Part shown: in pieces, positions 49,119 to 58,342 of the stretch
Numbering within the stretch: position 1 is the stretch's first letter
Layout: every line of letters begins with the position of its first letter
NCBI RefSeq assembly: GCF_041434935.1
Contig: NZ_CP107964.1
Span: 4,216,001-4,280,000 of the forward strand
Source: Kitasatospora sp. NBC_00374
GTDB taxonomy: Bacteria > Actinomycetota > Actinomycetes > Streptomycetales > Streptomycetaceae
Length of the DNA stretch: 64,000 nt
Reading direction: 5' to 3'
Made by a program: the position numbers and the translations under genes
Notes under the pieces: generated by a model
Databases searched by the model: none
Seen by the model: only the letters and a program-made list of their open reading frames with translations
Told to the model about the DNA's origin: nothing

Positions 49119-50222
49119 ATGTCCACCACTGCCAACTCCTGCGGGCCGGCCACCCCGGTCCGGTCGCAGGCGTCCCCGACCGGCGAATCCTTCGCCGACG
49201 CCCTTGCCATGCCGCCCTCCCCCAAGGGCGAGCCCGCCGGCGAGCGCGGTGGTTGGCGACGACACGGGACGGCGCCCTCGGTGAGCACCGATCCCCCGCC
49301 CGGCAGGACAGCCGGGGCCGACCGGCCGACGGCCGGCTCTTGGATCGCGGACACACAGCGGCGCCTGGGAAGCATCCCGGCGCCGCTGCTGTGTGTGGCG
49401 GCGATGTTCTCCGTCCAGGTGGGCATCGCGGCCTCCAAGCCGCTGTTCGCCGTCCTCGGCGTCGGCGGCGCGACCTTCCTGCGGCTGGCCGTCGCGGCCA
49501 CAGTCCTGCTGGCCGCCACCCGCCCCCGGCTGCGCGGACGCAGCCGCCGCGACCTGGGCCTCGCGGTCCTGCTCGGGGTCGCCTCGGCCGGCATGACCTC
49601 ACTGTTCGCCGGGGCCGTCGACCGGCTGCCGATGGGCACCGCCTCGACGCTCGAGTTCCTCGGACCGCTCGCGGTGGCGCTCACCCTGGCCAGGCGGCTC
49701 TCCCACCTGCTCTGGGCACTGCTGGCCGGCGGCGGGGTGGCGCTGCTCACCCTGCTCGGCGAGGGGTCGGGCGGCTCCCGGCTGGACCCGGTCGGCCTGG
49801 CCTACGCCTTCGGGGCCGCGGCCTGCTACGCCGGGTACATCCTGTTCACCGACAAGGTCGGGGCGGCGTTCCAGGGCTTCGAGGGGCTGGCCGTCTCGTT
49901 CACCATCAGCGCGCTGGTGCTGGCGCCGTTCGGTGCGGCCGAGGCCTGGCACGGGCTCGCGGACGCCTCGGCGCCCACCCTGCTGCTGCTCGCCGTCGCC
50001 GGGGTGGCGCTGCTGTTCCCGGTGATCCCGTACGCGCTGGAGATGACGGCGCTGCGACGGTTGCCGCAGCGGGTGTTCAGCGTGATCGTCAGCCTGGACC
50101 CCGCCGTGAGCGCACTGGTGGGGTTGGTGCTGCTGCACCAGTTGCTCGGCTGGGCGCAGGTGGCGGGGATCGCGTGCGTGGTGGCGGCCAGCGTGGGAGC
50201 GACGCTGACCGTCCGGCGGTAG
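49119..50222 (+). CDS. EamA/RhtA-like DMT-family exporter
   Basis: A 367-residue protein with about ten membrane segments from residue about 88 (two EamA repeats), preceded by a long Pro/Arg-rich cytosolic N-terminus. Motifs such as LPMGTASTLEFLGPLAVAL and ALRRLPQRVFSVIVSLDPAV match RhtA-like amino-acid exporters (threonine/homoserine). Substrate is unknown. ATG at 49119; no clear ribosome site, so possibly leaderless. It ends in a hairpin. Confidence 0.82.
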   Translation: MSTTANSCGPATPVRSQASPTGESFADALAMPPSPKGEPAGERGGWRRHGTAPSVSTDPPPGRTAGADRPTAGSWIADTQRRLGSIPAPLLCVAAMFSVQVGIAASKPLFAVLGVGGATFLRLAVAATVLLAATRPRLRGRSRRDLGLAVLLGVASAGMTSLFAGAVDRLPMGTASTLEFLGPLAVALTLARRLSHLLWALLAGGGVALLTLLGEGSGGSRLDPVGLAYAFGAAACYAGYILFTDKVGAAFQGFEGLAVSFTISALVLAPFGAAEAWHGLADASAPTLLLLAVAGVALLFPVIPYALEMTALRRLPQRVFSVIVSLDPAVSALVGLVLLHQLLGWAQVAGIACVVAASVGATLTVRR

Positions 50223-50304
50223 CGGGGGTCCCGGGACCGGGCCCGGCCTGAGCACGGATCCCGCACGACGCCGGACGCCGGGGTCCCGGACCCCGGGGTA
50301 CGCC

Positions 50305-50336
50305 GACGGGCGGCGCCGTTGCCGGTGCCGCCCGTC
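50305..50336 (+). terminator. Hairpin terminator after the EamA gene
   Basis: 14-bp stem with one G-T wobble (GACGGGCGGCGCCG / CGGTGCCGCCCGTC) and the loop TTGC. Confidence 0.6.
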
Positions 50337-50467
50337 AAAGCCGGTGTGCGGTTGACCCTTTCCGCTCCCCGGGGTGTCGCGTCGGTCCGTCCGTACCGTT
50401 CGTCCGCTGGGGCGCCCCCGCCGTCAGCGGCACCGTCGGTGCGTCGGAGAGTGGGGCATCGGAATGC

Positions 50468-50653
50468 TCAGCCGTCGACCGAGCCGAAGACGTTCCCGCT
50501 GCCGGCGCTGGAGACCACGCTGCTGTCGGAACCGTCACCGGCCAGTGCGCCGTTGTCGGCGGCGGCCGGGGCCGCTCCGGCGAACAGCAGGCCGGCCGCG
50601 AGCGGAACGGCGACCAGTAGACCGGCCGGACGGGTCCTGCGGAAGCGCGCCAT
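50468..50653 (-). CDS. Small secreted protein
   Basis: A 61-residue protein with a classical signal peptide (about 1-32; LLVAVPLAAGLLFAGAAPAAA, split here as LLVAVPLAAGLLFAG and APAAA) leaving a mature peptide of about 29 residues (DNGALAGDGSDSSVVSSAG). The mature part is Gly/Ser/Asp-rich. GGAGG is six bases before the ATG. It could be a surface or signalling peptide; no family known to me. It is convergent with the EamA gene. Confidence 0.65.
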   Translation of the reverse strand: MARFRRTRPAGLLVAVPLAAGLLFAGAAPAAADNGALAGDGSDSSVVSSAGSGNVFGSVDG

Positions 50654-51069
50654 AAGTCCTCCAAGAAGCTGTCAGCCCCACCTGGGCTGCAAGGGCGATG
50701 AAACTGCCGGAGTTCGCGGCCAGACGAACCCCTGCGGGCTGCGACGCCGAGAGACAGCCTTCCGCAACAAATCGACAAAGCACCAGTACCGGAACGGCTT
50801 TTCGCCCGTTAGCGTGACATAACCCCGGATTCGCCTAGTCCGGGAATACGCGGTTCGTCGGCAGACACACCGCCCCTGGCCTGGTAGTTCGCCCGAACAG
50901 CCGGATCACCGGCCCGGATTGCTCGGGCGCGCGGGGCGGAACTGCACGCTTTTCGCACCACCACCAGCGCACACGAACGCATCCGCGCCCCGAAGAATGC
51001 GCGCCGGCCATCGATCAGGGCACTTTCAGCCATCCGGAGAAGTCCCGACGATGGTCATTTGAATGAACG
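50654..51069. other. Non-coding stretch upstream of the small secreted gene
   Basis: 416 bases without a supported coding frame, containing the promoter of the 61-residue secreted protein; parts (around 50720-50830) are less G+C rich. It also holds the downstream region of the FAD-oxidase gene. No operator or repeat was recognised. Confidence 0.4.
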
Positions 51070-52434
51070 TCAGAGAGTCTTACCCGGATTGAGGATCCCC
51101 AGCGGGTCGAAGACCGACTTGATCTGCCGCTGGAGCTCCAGGCCGACCGGCCCCAGTTCCCGGGCCAGCCACTCCCGCTTCAGCAGGCCGATCCCGTGCT
51201 CCCCGGTGACCGTGCCGCCGAGTTCCAGACCGAGCGCCATGATCTCCTCGAAGGAGCGCTCGGCGCGGGCCGCCTCCTCGGGGTCCGCCGCGTCGAAGAC
51301 CACCACCGGGTGGGTGTTGCCGTCCCCGGCGTGCGAGACCACACCGATCGTCAGCCGGCCGCGTTCGGCGATCCGCGCCACTCCCGCGAGCATGTCCGCC
51401 AACCGTGAGCGCGGCACCGCCACATCGTCGATCATGGTGGTGCCCATCCGGTCCAGGGCCGGCAGGGCCAGCCGCCGGGCCTGGAGCAGCAGTTCGGACT
51501 CCGCCCGGTCCTCCGCCGGCACCACCTCGGTGGCCCCCGCCGCCCGGCAGAGTTCGGCCACCGCCGCCAGCTCGGCCGACTGGGCCGGCCCGTCGAAGGC
51601 CACCAGCAACAGCGCCCGGGTGCTCGCCGGCAGGCCCATCGCGGCCATCTCGTTCACCGCCCGCACCGTGGTGGCGTCCATCAGTTCCATCAGTGAGGGG
51701 GTGAACCCGCCGGCCATCACCGCGCAGACCGCCGCACAGGCCTCGTCCGTACCGGCGAACTCCGCCGCCAGCACCAGTGGCGGCGCCGGCTCGGGCCGCA
51801 GCGCCAGCACCGCCTGCACCACCACTCCCAGCGTTCCCTCCGACCCCACCAGCAGCCGGGTCAGGTCGTAGCCCGCGACGCCCTTCGCCGTCCGGCGGCC
51901 GGTGCGCAGCAGCCGCCCGTCCGCCAGCACGACGTCCAGGCCGAGGACGTACTCGCTGGTCACCCCGTACTTCACGCAGCACAGCCCGCCCGCGCCGGTG
52001 CCGATGTTCCCGCCGATGGTGCAGGACTCCCAGCTGGACGGGTCGGGCGGATAGGCGAGCCCGTACTCGGCCGCCGCCCGTGAGAGCGCCGCGTTGACCA
52101 CCCCCGGTTCGACCACCGCGAGCCGGTTCACCGGGTCGATCTCCAGGATCCGGTCCATCCTCACCAGCGACAGCACGATGCAGCCGTCCACCGCGTTGGC
52201 CCCGCCGGACAGGCCGGTCCTGGCGCCCTGCGGCACCACCGGGACGCGCAGGTCGGTCGCCGTCCGCAGGACGTGCTGCACCTGCTCCACGGTCTGCGGG
52301 AAGACCAGCACCGCCGGCACCCCCGCCGCGCAGAAGCCCGCCATGTCGTGGGCGTAGGAGGCCACCACGTCCGGGTCCACCACCACGGCCCCCTCGGGCA
52401 GCCCCTGCGCCAGCCGTTCGACCAGATCACCCAT
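51070..52434 (-). CDS. GlcD-type FAD-linked oxidase
   Basis: A 454-residue FAD oxidase of the VAO/GlcD type. The N-terminal FAD-binding domain has VPQGARTGLSGGANAVDG (about 67-84) and ESCTIGGNIGTGAGGLCCVKYG (in parts, about 130-150). The C-terminal cap is at about 215-450, with SHAGDGNTHP and GEHGIGLLKREWL (metal-site His, about 420). It likely oxidises a 2-hydroxy acid such as glycolate or D-lactate. ATG at 52434 with GGAGG upstream; longer upstream frame rejected. Divergent from the L,D-transpeptidase. Confidence 0.87.
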   Translation of the reverse strand: MGDLVERLAQGLPEGAVVVDPDVVASYAHDMAGFCAAGVPAVLVFPQTVEQVQHVLRTATDLRVPVVPQGARTGLSGGANAVDGCIVLSLVRMDRILEIDPVNRLAVVEPGVVNAALSRAAAEYGLAYPPDPSSWESCTIGGNIGTGAGGLCCVKYGVTSEYVLGLDVVLADGRLLRTGRRTAKGVAGYDLTRLLVGSEGTLGVVVQAVLALRPEPAPPLVLAAEFAGTDEACAAVCAVMAGGFTPSLMELMDATTVRAVNEMAAMGLPASTRALLLVAFDGPAQSAELAAVAELCRAAGATEVVPAEDRAESELLLQARRLALPALDRMGTTMIDDVAVPRSRLADMLAGVARIAERGRLTIGVVSHAGDGNTHPVVVFDAADPEEAARAERSFEEIMALGLELGGTVTGEHGIGLLKREWLARELGPVGLELQRQIKSVFDPLGILNPGKTL

Positions 52435-52691
52435 GGCGGCCTCCGCTCCTCGCGGTCGCGTCCTCGTACCCGTCCGCTCCGCACTCTGCCCCCGCGCGGG
52501 GGCGGCGGCAAGGCTGCCGTACGGGCGGATCGGCGGCGGTCGGCCGGACCTGTTCGGTAACCGTTCGGAAACAGCGGCCGGCGGGGCGCATCCTCGGCGC
52601 CTTACGGCACGTGCATGCCTGCGGGGTCGACGGGACCCCAGGGGACGACGGGGGGCCGCCCGGCACACGCGGGCGGCCGGACGGGGGAGAC

Positions 52692-53888
52692 ATGAACAGG
52701 CGGACGGCAGTTCTGGCGGCACTGAGCGGGGTGCTCCTGATCGCGGGGTGCGGCGGCGCCGGGGGCACGTCGCCGAGCGGGCCGGCCGGCACGGCCGCGG
52801 CGGGCGGCGCGGCGAGCAGCGCGCCGAAGACCTCCACCGCCGTGGTCACGGTCGAGCCGCAGAACGGCGCCGAGGGGGTGGCCCCGCAGGGCGCGCTCAA
52901 GGTGGCGGTGGCCGGCGGGAAGCTGACCAAGGTGGACGTCACCGACCCGGCCGGAGCGCCGGTCACGGGCGCGATCACCCCCGACGGGCTCGGCTGGGCC
53001 CCCGCGGCCGGGCTGGCCGTCGGCACCGCCTACCGGGTCAGCGCGGAGGCCGCCGACGCCAACGGGCTGTCGACCACCGCGACCAGCGCCTTCACCACGC
53101 TGACGCCGAAGCGCACGGTCAGGGCCGAGGACAACGTGGTCACCGGGGAGACCTTCGGCGTCGGCATGATCATCTCGGTGGACTTCGCCGGCGACGTCAA
53201 GAACAAGGAGGCGGCCGCCAAGGCCATCACCGTCGAGGCCTCGGACGGCACCGTGGTCAAGGGCCACTGGTTCGACGACCGGCGACTCGACCTGCGGCCG
53301 GAGTCCTTCTGGAAGCCCGACACCAAGGTCAAGGTGCACTTCCGCACCAAGAACGTCGAGGTCTCCCCCGGCGTGTACGGCGCGACCGACCGCGACGAGG
53401 AGTTCACCATCGGACGCTCCAAGATCAGCGAGGTCGACGCGAGCACCCACCAGATGACCGTCAAGAAGGCCGGCCAGCCGGACCAGCAGATCCCGATCAC
53501 GGCCGGCGACGACGACAACCCGTCCTGGAACGGGACCATGGTGGTCTCCGCCAGGAGCCGGATGGAGCGGATGCGCTCCGAAGGCGTGCCCGGCCTCGTG
53601 GGCGCCGGGTACGACACCGAGCGGCCGCACGCCCTGCGCCTCACCAGCACCGGCACCTACGTGCACGGCAACCCGAACGCCGGCCCCGCGGTCGGCCGCT
53701 ACAACATGAGCCACGGCTGCATCGGCCTGCTCGACACCGCGGCGGGCGACCCGAACTCGGCGGCCGGCCGGTTCTACGCCGACAGCATCGTCGGCGACGT
53801 GGTCACCGTGCGCGGCTCGGTCCACAAGCAGGCACTCGACCCCGCCAACGGGCTGAGCGGCTGGAACCTCGACTGGGCCAGGTGGTAG
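52692..53888 (+). CDS. L,D-transpeptidase lipoprotein with Ig-like domain
   Basis: A 398-residue lipoprotein: signal sequence with lipobox LIAGC (about 17-21), Ser/Ala linker, then two Ig-like beta domains (about 45-250), then a YkuD L,D-transpeptidase catalytic domain (about 255-385). The active-site Cys is in YNMSHGCIGL with the conserved His/Gly (HGNPNAGPAVGRYNMSHGC, split here). It forms 3-3 peptidoglycan cross-links. ATG at 52692 with GGGGGAGA upstream. Ends in a hairpin shared with the next gene. Confidence 0.9.
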   Translation: MNRRTAVLAALSGVLLIAGCGGAGGTSPSGPAGTAAAGGAASSAPKTSTAVVTVEPQNGAEGVAPQGALKVAVAGGKLTKVDVTDPAGAPVTGAITPDGLGWAPAAGLAVGTAYRVSAEAADANGLSTTATSAFTTLTPKRTVRAEDNVVTGETFGVGMIISVDFAGDVKNKEAAAKAITVEASDGTVVKGHWFDDRRLDLRPESFWKPDTKVKVHFRTKNVEVSPGVYGATDRDEEFTIGRSKISEVDASTHQMTVKKAGQPDQQIPITAGDDDNPSWNGTMVVSARSRMERMRSEGVPGLVGAGYDTERPHALRLTSTGTYVHGNPNAGPAVGRYNMSHGCIGLLDTAAGDPNSAAGRFYADSIVGDVVTVRGSVHKQALDPANGLSGWNLDWARW

Positions 53889-53900
53889 CCGGCCCACCGG

Positions 53901-53931
53901 GCCGGCGCGGTCAGTCCCCGGCCGCGCCGGC
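53901..53931. terminator. Bidirectional hairpin overlapping the next gene's 3' end
   Basis: Perfect 10-bp stem GCCGGCGCGG / CCGCGCCGGC with an 11-base loop. Confidence 0.55.
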
Positions 53932-54600
53932 TCCCCGCAGGACCCGCACGACCCCGCCGGGCGACCACACCCCCGCCGCCCCCGGGCGGCTGCTCAGGTA
54001 GGCCGCCGCCCGGTCCGCATCCCAGCCGTGGCCCTCGCGCAGCCCGGTGGCGACCGCCCGCAGGTACGGCGCCGAGGGCGCGTTCAGCTCGGCCTCCGCG
54101 CTGCGCCAGGGGGCGGTGAAGGTCAGCACCGGATGCCCGTCCAGCCCACCGACGCAGAGCAGGGTCTCGTACCGGCCGGGGCCCAACTGCGCACGCCCCT
54201 CGGCGAGTACGGCGCCCAGGTCCAGATCCGCGCCCGGCGCGCGGCGGCGCTCCTGCGCCAGGATGTCGGCGAACTGCCCGGGGCGCAGCAGGTAGGCCCG
54301 GGCCGGCATCTCACCGCCGTCGAACGGGTCGTAGAAGCCCATCCCGCCGCCCCAGACCAGCGACTCCAGCGCGAAGTGCAGCCGCCCCGGCAGCAGCACC
54401 GGCACCGTCCCGGCGGGCGGCCGCCGGTCCCGGGCCCCCGGGAGGGTCCTGGTCCCCTCGGCCGGCCGACCTCCCGAGAGGTAGCAGGTCAGACGGGCGA
54501 GGTGCATGTTGGAGGCGTACGCGGCGTACCAGACCAGGCCGGGCTCCCCGGACGGGCGCTCGGGCGTCGGCCCCGGCCGCCGCACCACAATCGAAGTCAT
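53911..54600 (-). CDS. Gamma-glutamylcyclotransferase-like / AIG2-type protein
   Basis: A 229-residue protein. Residues about 22-45 show the GGCT/BtrG-like YxYGSN-type opening VWYAAYASNMHLARLTCYLSGG (in parts), and GGGMGFYDP follows. The superfamily includes gamma-glutamyl cyclotransferases, but similar sequences in actinobacteria are labelled only as hypothetical, so the activity is uncertain. ATG at 54600. Confidence 0.65.
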   Translation of the reverse strand: MTSIVVRRPGPTPERPSGEPGLVWYAAYASNMHLARLTCYLSGGRPAEGTRTLPGARDRRPPAGTVPVLLPGRLHFALESLVWGGGMGFYDPFDGGEMPARAYLLRPGQFADILAQERRRAPGADLDLGAVLAEGRAQLGPGRYETLLCVGGLDGHPVLTFTAPWRSAEAELNAPSAPYLRAVATGLREGHGWDADRAAAYLSSRPGAAGVWSPGGVVRVLRGAGAAGD

Positions 54601-54790
54601 CCACCCGCCGCCTCGCCTGGTCGCAGCCGGGCCACGTCCCGGGCGCCCGATTCTCGGCGAGCGATCCGTCAGGACCGTTCCGGCAAGGGCGCGTTGGCCC
54701 CGGATCCACCCGTCCGGCCGATCCCCGGCCACCCGGCGCCGGAACGGCGACCGGCCCCCGACCGTGGTGCGGGTCGGGGGCCGGTGGCGG

Positions 54791-54878
54791 CGGAGAGCGT
54801 GGGATTCGAACCCACGGTACGGGGTCACCGCACGACAGTTTTCAAGACTGTTCCCTTAGGCCGCTCGGGCAGCTCTCC
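54791..54878 (-). tRNA. tRNA-Ser (TGA)
   Basis: An 88-base class II tRNA on the minus strand: acceptor GGAGAGC / GCTCTCC, anticodon stem-loop ACAGT-CTTGAAA-ACTGT giving TGA (reads UCA), long variable arm, T-arm GTGGG-TTCGAAT-CCCAC. Confidence 0.95.
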
Positions 54879-54939
54879 AGGCGGAGGCCAGCCTAACGGG
54901 TCCCGGGGGGTTCGGCGCACACCGATTTCGGTGCTCGGG

Positions 54940-56523
54940 TCAGTTGTCGCCCTTGCGTTCGCCGAGGGTGACGGTGGCCTTGGCGGCCTTGCCGTCGCGG
55001 GTGTACTCGACCTCGACCTTCTCGCCCGGCTTGTGCGTCCAGATCTCGCTGACCAGGGTCGGGCCGCTGTCGATGGAGATGCCGCCGAGCTTGGTGATGA
55101 CGTCGCCCGGCTTGAGGCCGGCCTGGTCTGCGGGGCCGCCCGGGGTGACGGCCGCGGTGCCCTGGACGTCCTTGGTCTGGATCTGGGCGCCGTCGCCCTT
55201 GTAGTCGTCGTTGCGCAGCACGCCGAGGATCGCGTAGACCGGGCTGCCGTCCTTGATCAGCGTCTCGGCGACCCACTTGGCCTGGTTGATCGGGATGGCG
55301 AAGCCGAGGCCGATCGAGCCGGCCCGGCCGCTGGAGCCGCCGCTGTTGGACTGGATCGCCGAGTTGATGCCGATGACCTGACCGGAGGCGTTGAGCAGCG
55401 GGCCACCGGAGTTGCCCGGGTTGATCGACGCGTCGGTCTGCAGCGCGTTCATGTACGACGCCTGGGAGCCCGTCTCGTCACCGGAGGCGACCGGACGGTC
55501 CTTGGCGCTGATGATGCCGGTGGTGACGGTGCCCTCGAGGCCGTACGGGGCGCCGATCGCGATGGTGGCGTCGCCGATGGCGGCCTTGTCGGAGTCGCCG
55601 AGCGGGAGCGGGACGAGCTTGTCCTTCGGCGGGTTGTCGAGCTTGACCACGGCCACGTCGTAGCCCTGGGCGCGGCCCACCACCGAGGCGGGGTACGAGG
55701 AGCCGTCGGAGAACTTCACCGTCAGCTTGCCGCCGCTGGCCGCCGGGGCGACCACGTGGTTGTTGGTGAGGATGTGGCCCTCGGTGTCGAAGACGAAACC
55801 GGTGCCCGTCCCGGACTCGCTGGAGTTCTGGGCCTTGATGGTGACGGTGCTGGGCAGTGCCTTGGCGGCGATGCCGGCGACCGACTCGGGGGCCCGGTCC
55901 AGGGCCTTCTGGTTGTCGCCGACCGTCACGGTGGTGCTGGTGCGGCTGGTGGAGCCGGTGAACCCGTCCTTGCCGTCCGTCAGCGAGACGCCGATCGCAC
56001 CGCCGGCCAGGCCGGCCAGCACGGCGACGGCCGCGACCAGGGCGATCAGGCCGCCGCGCTTCTTGCGAGGGCCGGGCGGGGTGCCCGGTACGCCCCACTC
56101 GGCCGGGTGCCCGGGACCGCCCGTACCGCCGGGCGGGGTACCCCAGCCGCCGAGCGGGTGCCCGGCGCCGAACGGGTGGTGCGCCTCCTCGGCGGACGGC
56201 TGCGGCGCGGCCTGCGGGTACCCGGCCGACGTCGCCGGGTGGGCGTACGGGTTGGGGTCGCCCTGCGGCGTGCCCTCGGCGAGCACCGGCACCGCGGGGG
56301 CGACGGGCGCGGCCGGGGCGGCGGGCGGCGGCGCGTCCAGGTAGCCGGGGGCGGGGGCCGGGGCGGTCGGCGCGGCGGGCAGCACCGGCGGGGGAGCGTC
56401 GATGTACCCGGGCGCCGCCGGGGCGGCGGTCTCGGCCGGCTTCGACAGAGCACCCGCCTCTGGGACGCCGGAGGACTGACCCACCCGCGGCCCGGTGGAC
56501 CCACTCTCGTGCTCGGTGCTCAC
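54940..56523 (-). CDS. HtrA-type trypsin-like serine protease with PDZ domain
   Basis: A 527-residue membrane-anchored protease. A long Pro/Ala-rich cytosolic N-terminus (about 1-160) is followed by one membrane helix (about 165-187, GGLIALVAAVAVLAGLAGGA), a trypsin-like domain (about 215-425) with His in LTNNHVV, Asp in YDVAVVKLD and Ser in INPGNSGGPL, and a PDZ domain (about 430-520, GGPADQAGLKPGDVITKLGG). It is a periplasmic-like protein quality protease at the outer face of the membrane. GTG at 56523 with GGAGG seven bases upstream. Confidence 0.9.
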   Translation of the reverse strand: MSTEHESGSTGPRVGQSSGVPEAGALSKPAETAAPAAPGYIDAPPPVLPAAPTAPAPAPGYLDAPPPAAPAAPVAPAVPVLAEGTPQGDPNPYAHPATSAGYPQAAPQPSAEEAHHPFGAGHPLGGWGTPPGGTGGPGHPAEWGVPGTPPGPRKKRGGLIALVAAVAVLAGLAGGAIGVSLTDGKDGFTGSTSRTSTTVTVGDNQKALDRAPESVAGIAAKALPSTVTIKAQNSSESGTGTGFVFDTEGHILTNNHVVAPAASGGKLTVKFSDGSSYPASVVGRAQGYDVAVVKLDNPPKDKLVPLPLGDSDKAAIGDATIAIGAPYGLEGTVTTGIISAKDRPVASGDETGSQASYMNALQTDASINPGNSGGPLLNASGQVIGINSAIQSNSGGSSGRAGSIGLGFAIPINQAKWVAETLIKDGSPVYAILGVLRNDDYKGDGAQIQTKDVQGTAAVTPGGPADQAGLKPGDVITKLGGISIDSGPTLVSEIWTHKPGEKVEVEYTRDGKAAKATVTLGERKGDN

Positions 56524-56749
56524 GGACGACCTCCATAGCTGACAGGACCTTGGCCATAGTTTTTCGCATAGCCGATTCAGTTGCCGTAAGCAGCCCCCTG
56601 AAGAAGTCATGAGAATGCTTAGGTGCTCCCGACAACCGGGGGTCGGCCGGCCGTCCGGCCGAGGTGCGGAGAAGTCCCGCGATGCGGACGGCACCCCGCC
56701 CGGCCTTGGCGTTCGACGCCGATCCCGTTAGCCTGGCGCTCCAACCTGA

Positions 56750-56880
56750 CACGACGCGGGAGCTTGGACCAACCAGGCTGAGAGTGCGCTGTTCGACCGT
56801 ACGCCATGGGTACCACGGCGCGGGTGGTCGAGGGGACGCAGACCGCCGGAACCTGTCCGGGTAATGCCGGCGTAGGGAGT
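56750..56880 (+). promoter_or_regulatory. TPP (thi-box) riboswitch before the CytX-like permease gene
   Basis: The TPP aptamer is recognisable: GGCTGAGAG (56777-56785), ACCGCCGGAACCTGTCCGGG then TAATGCCGGCGTAGGG (ACC...GAACCTG...GGGTAATGCC...GCGTAGGGA core, 56842-56878). The first P1 strand is near 56754-56757. The AGGGAG ribosome site (56874-56879) lies directly against the P1 3' strand, eight bases before the ATG, so thiamine pyrophosphate likely blocks translation by sequestering it. Confidence 0.9.
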
Positions 56881-56887
56881 ATCGGCC

Positions 56888-58249
56888 ATGACGGCTGTTT
56901 CGCCTTCCCCTGCCTCCACGTCCGCCACCGCCGTGGCCGAACGTCCCGAGGCACCCCTGGTGCTCGACACCGAACCTCCGAGAACCCTGGACTTCCGCGC
57001 CCAGTTCGCGCTCTGGGCCAACCTCGGGATCAGCCTGATCGGCTTCTCCAGCGCCGCCACGGTGCTCGGGACGGCGGGCGCGGAGCTCTCCTTCGCCGCC
57101 GCCGTGACGGCGATCGTGGTCGGCACCGTGATCGGTACCGCGATGCTCGGCGTGGCCGCGCTGATCGGCGCCCGGACCGGCGCTCCGGCGATGGCCGTGC
57201 TGCGCGGACTGTTCGGGACGCGGCTGTCGTACCTGCCCACCGTGCTGAACATCGCGCAGTGCATCGGCTGGGGCGTGTTCGAGCTGATCGTGATCGCGGG
57301 CGGCGCCCAGAACGTGGCCGGGACGCAGGGCTGGCGCTGGCTGTTCGTGCTGCTCGCCGGTGCGCTCACCACGGTGCTGACGATCTGGCCGCTGGGCTCG
57401 ATCGCGGTGCTGCGCAAGTACGTGGCGATCGCGGTGGGCGTCGCGATGGTCTACTTCACCGTGCAGCTGGGCCGCCAGGGCTTCCCCGACCCGGGGGCCG
57501 GCAACTGGGACGGCTTCCTGACCGCCACGGACGCGGTCATCGCGGTGTCGATCTCGTTCGTCCCGCTGGCCGCGGACTACACCCGGCACTCCCGCACCCC
57601 GGGCGCCTCGTTCTGGGGCACCTTCTCCGGCTACACGGTGGCCCAGGTCTGGTGCTACGTGCTGGGCCTGATCGCCCTGCTCCAGCAGGGCGGCGACAGC
57701 GCGAAGATCTTCGACTCGTTCACCGGGGTGACGGCCGGCTGGGTGTTCCTGCTGGTCCTGGTCCTGCGGGAGACCGACCAGTCGTTCGCGAACGTGTACT
57801 CGACGGCCATGTCGGTGCAGAACCTCCTCCCGCGGATCGACCGCCGGGTGCTGACCGTCGGCATCGGCGCCCTGGTGACCGGCCTCGCCCTGTGGATCCA
57901 CGAGCTCAGCGCGGGCTACACCAACTTCCTCTACCTGATCGGCGCGGTGTTCGTGCCGCTCTTCGCGGTGCTCGCGGTCGACTACTTCTTCGGCGCCGGC
58001 CGCACCGGCTGGAACCTGGAGCAGGACGCCCCGGCCCGTCCGCTGATGCTGCTGCCCTGGGCGGTGGGCTTCGCCACCTACCAGTTCATCGCGCCGACCC
58101 CGGTCGCCGGCTGGTGGACCGGCTTCTGGCATGACCTGCAGTCCGCGGTGGGCTTCGAGGCGCAGCCGTGGACCTCGGCCTCGCTGTTCGCCTTCCTGAC
58201 CGCGGCCCTCGCCACCTGGGCGACCACGCTGGTCCGCAAGGCGGTCTGA
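56888..58249 (+). CDS. cytX: CytX-like purine/cytosine-family permease, probable HMP transporter
   Basis: A 453-residue transporter of the NCS1 (codB/cytX) family with about 12 membrane segments (FALWANLGISLIGFSSAATV; GLFGTRLSYLPTVLNIAQC; LTATDAVIAVSISFVPLAAD). Control by a TPP riboswitch marks it as the CytX type, which imports the thiamine precursor hydroxymethylpyrimidine. ATG at 56888; AGGGAG is inside the riboswitch. It ends in a hairpin. Confidence 0.88.
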   Translation: MTAVSPSPASTSATAVAERPEAPLVLDTEPPRTLDFRAQFALWANLGISLIGFSSAATVLGTAGAELSFAAAVTAIVVGTVIGTAMLGVAALIGARTGAPAMAVLRGLFGTRLSYLPTVLNIAQCIGWGVFELIVIAGGAQNVAGTQGWRWLFVLLAGALTTVLTIWPLGSIAVLRKYVAIAVGVAMVYFTVQLGRQGFPDPGAGNWDGFLTATDAVIAVSISFVPLAADYTRHSRTPGASFWGTFSGYTVAQVWCYVLGLIALLQQGGDSAKIFDSFTGVTAGWVFLLVLVLRETDQSFANVYSTAMSVQNLLPRIDRRVLTVGIGALVTGLALWIHELSAGYTNFLYLIGAVFVPLFAVLAVDYFFGAGRTGWNLEQDAPARPLMLLPWAVGFATYQFIAPTPVAGWWTGFWHDLQSAVGFEAQPWTSASLFAFLTAALATWATTLVRKAV

Positions 58250-58260
58250 CACCGCCACGG

Positions 58261-58310
58261 AAGCCGCCGCCGGGGAGCTGTTCACCGCACGTTCCCCATG
58301 GCGGCGGCTT
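58261..58310 (+). terminator. Hairpin terminator after cytX
   Basis: Perfect 11-bp outer stem AAGCCGCCGCC / GGCGGCGGCTT with an inner GGGGA / TCCCC pair; it also overlaps the upstream part of the next gene's promoter. Confidence 0.7.
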
Positions 58311-58329
58311 TCGGCCATCCTGGCCCGCG

Positions 58330-58335
58330 TAGGGT
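58330..58335 (+). promoter_or_regulatory. -10 box TAGGGT of the GDPD gene
   Basis: TAGGGT ends seven bases before the GTG at 58343, predicting a leaderless message. Confidence 0.45.
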
Positions 58336-58342
58336 GATCGTC

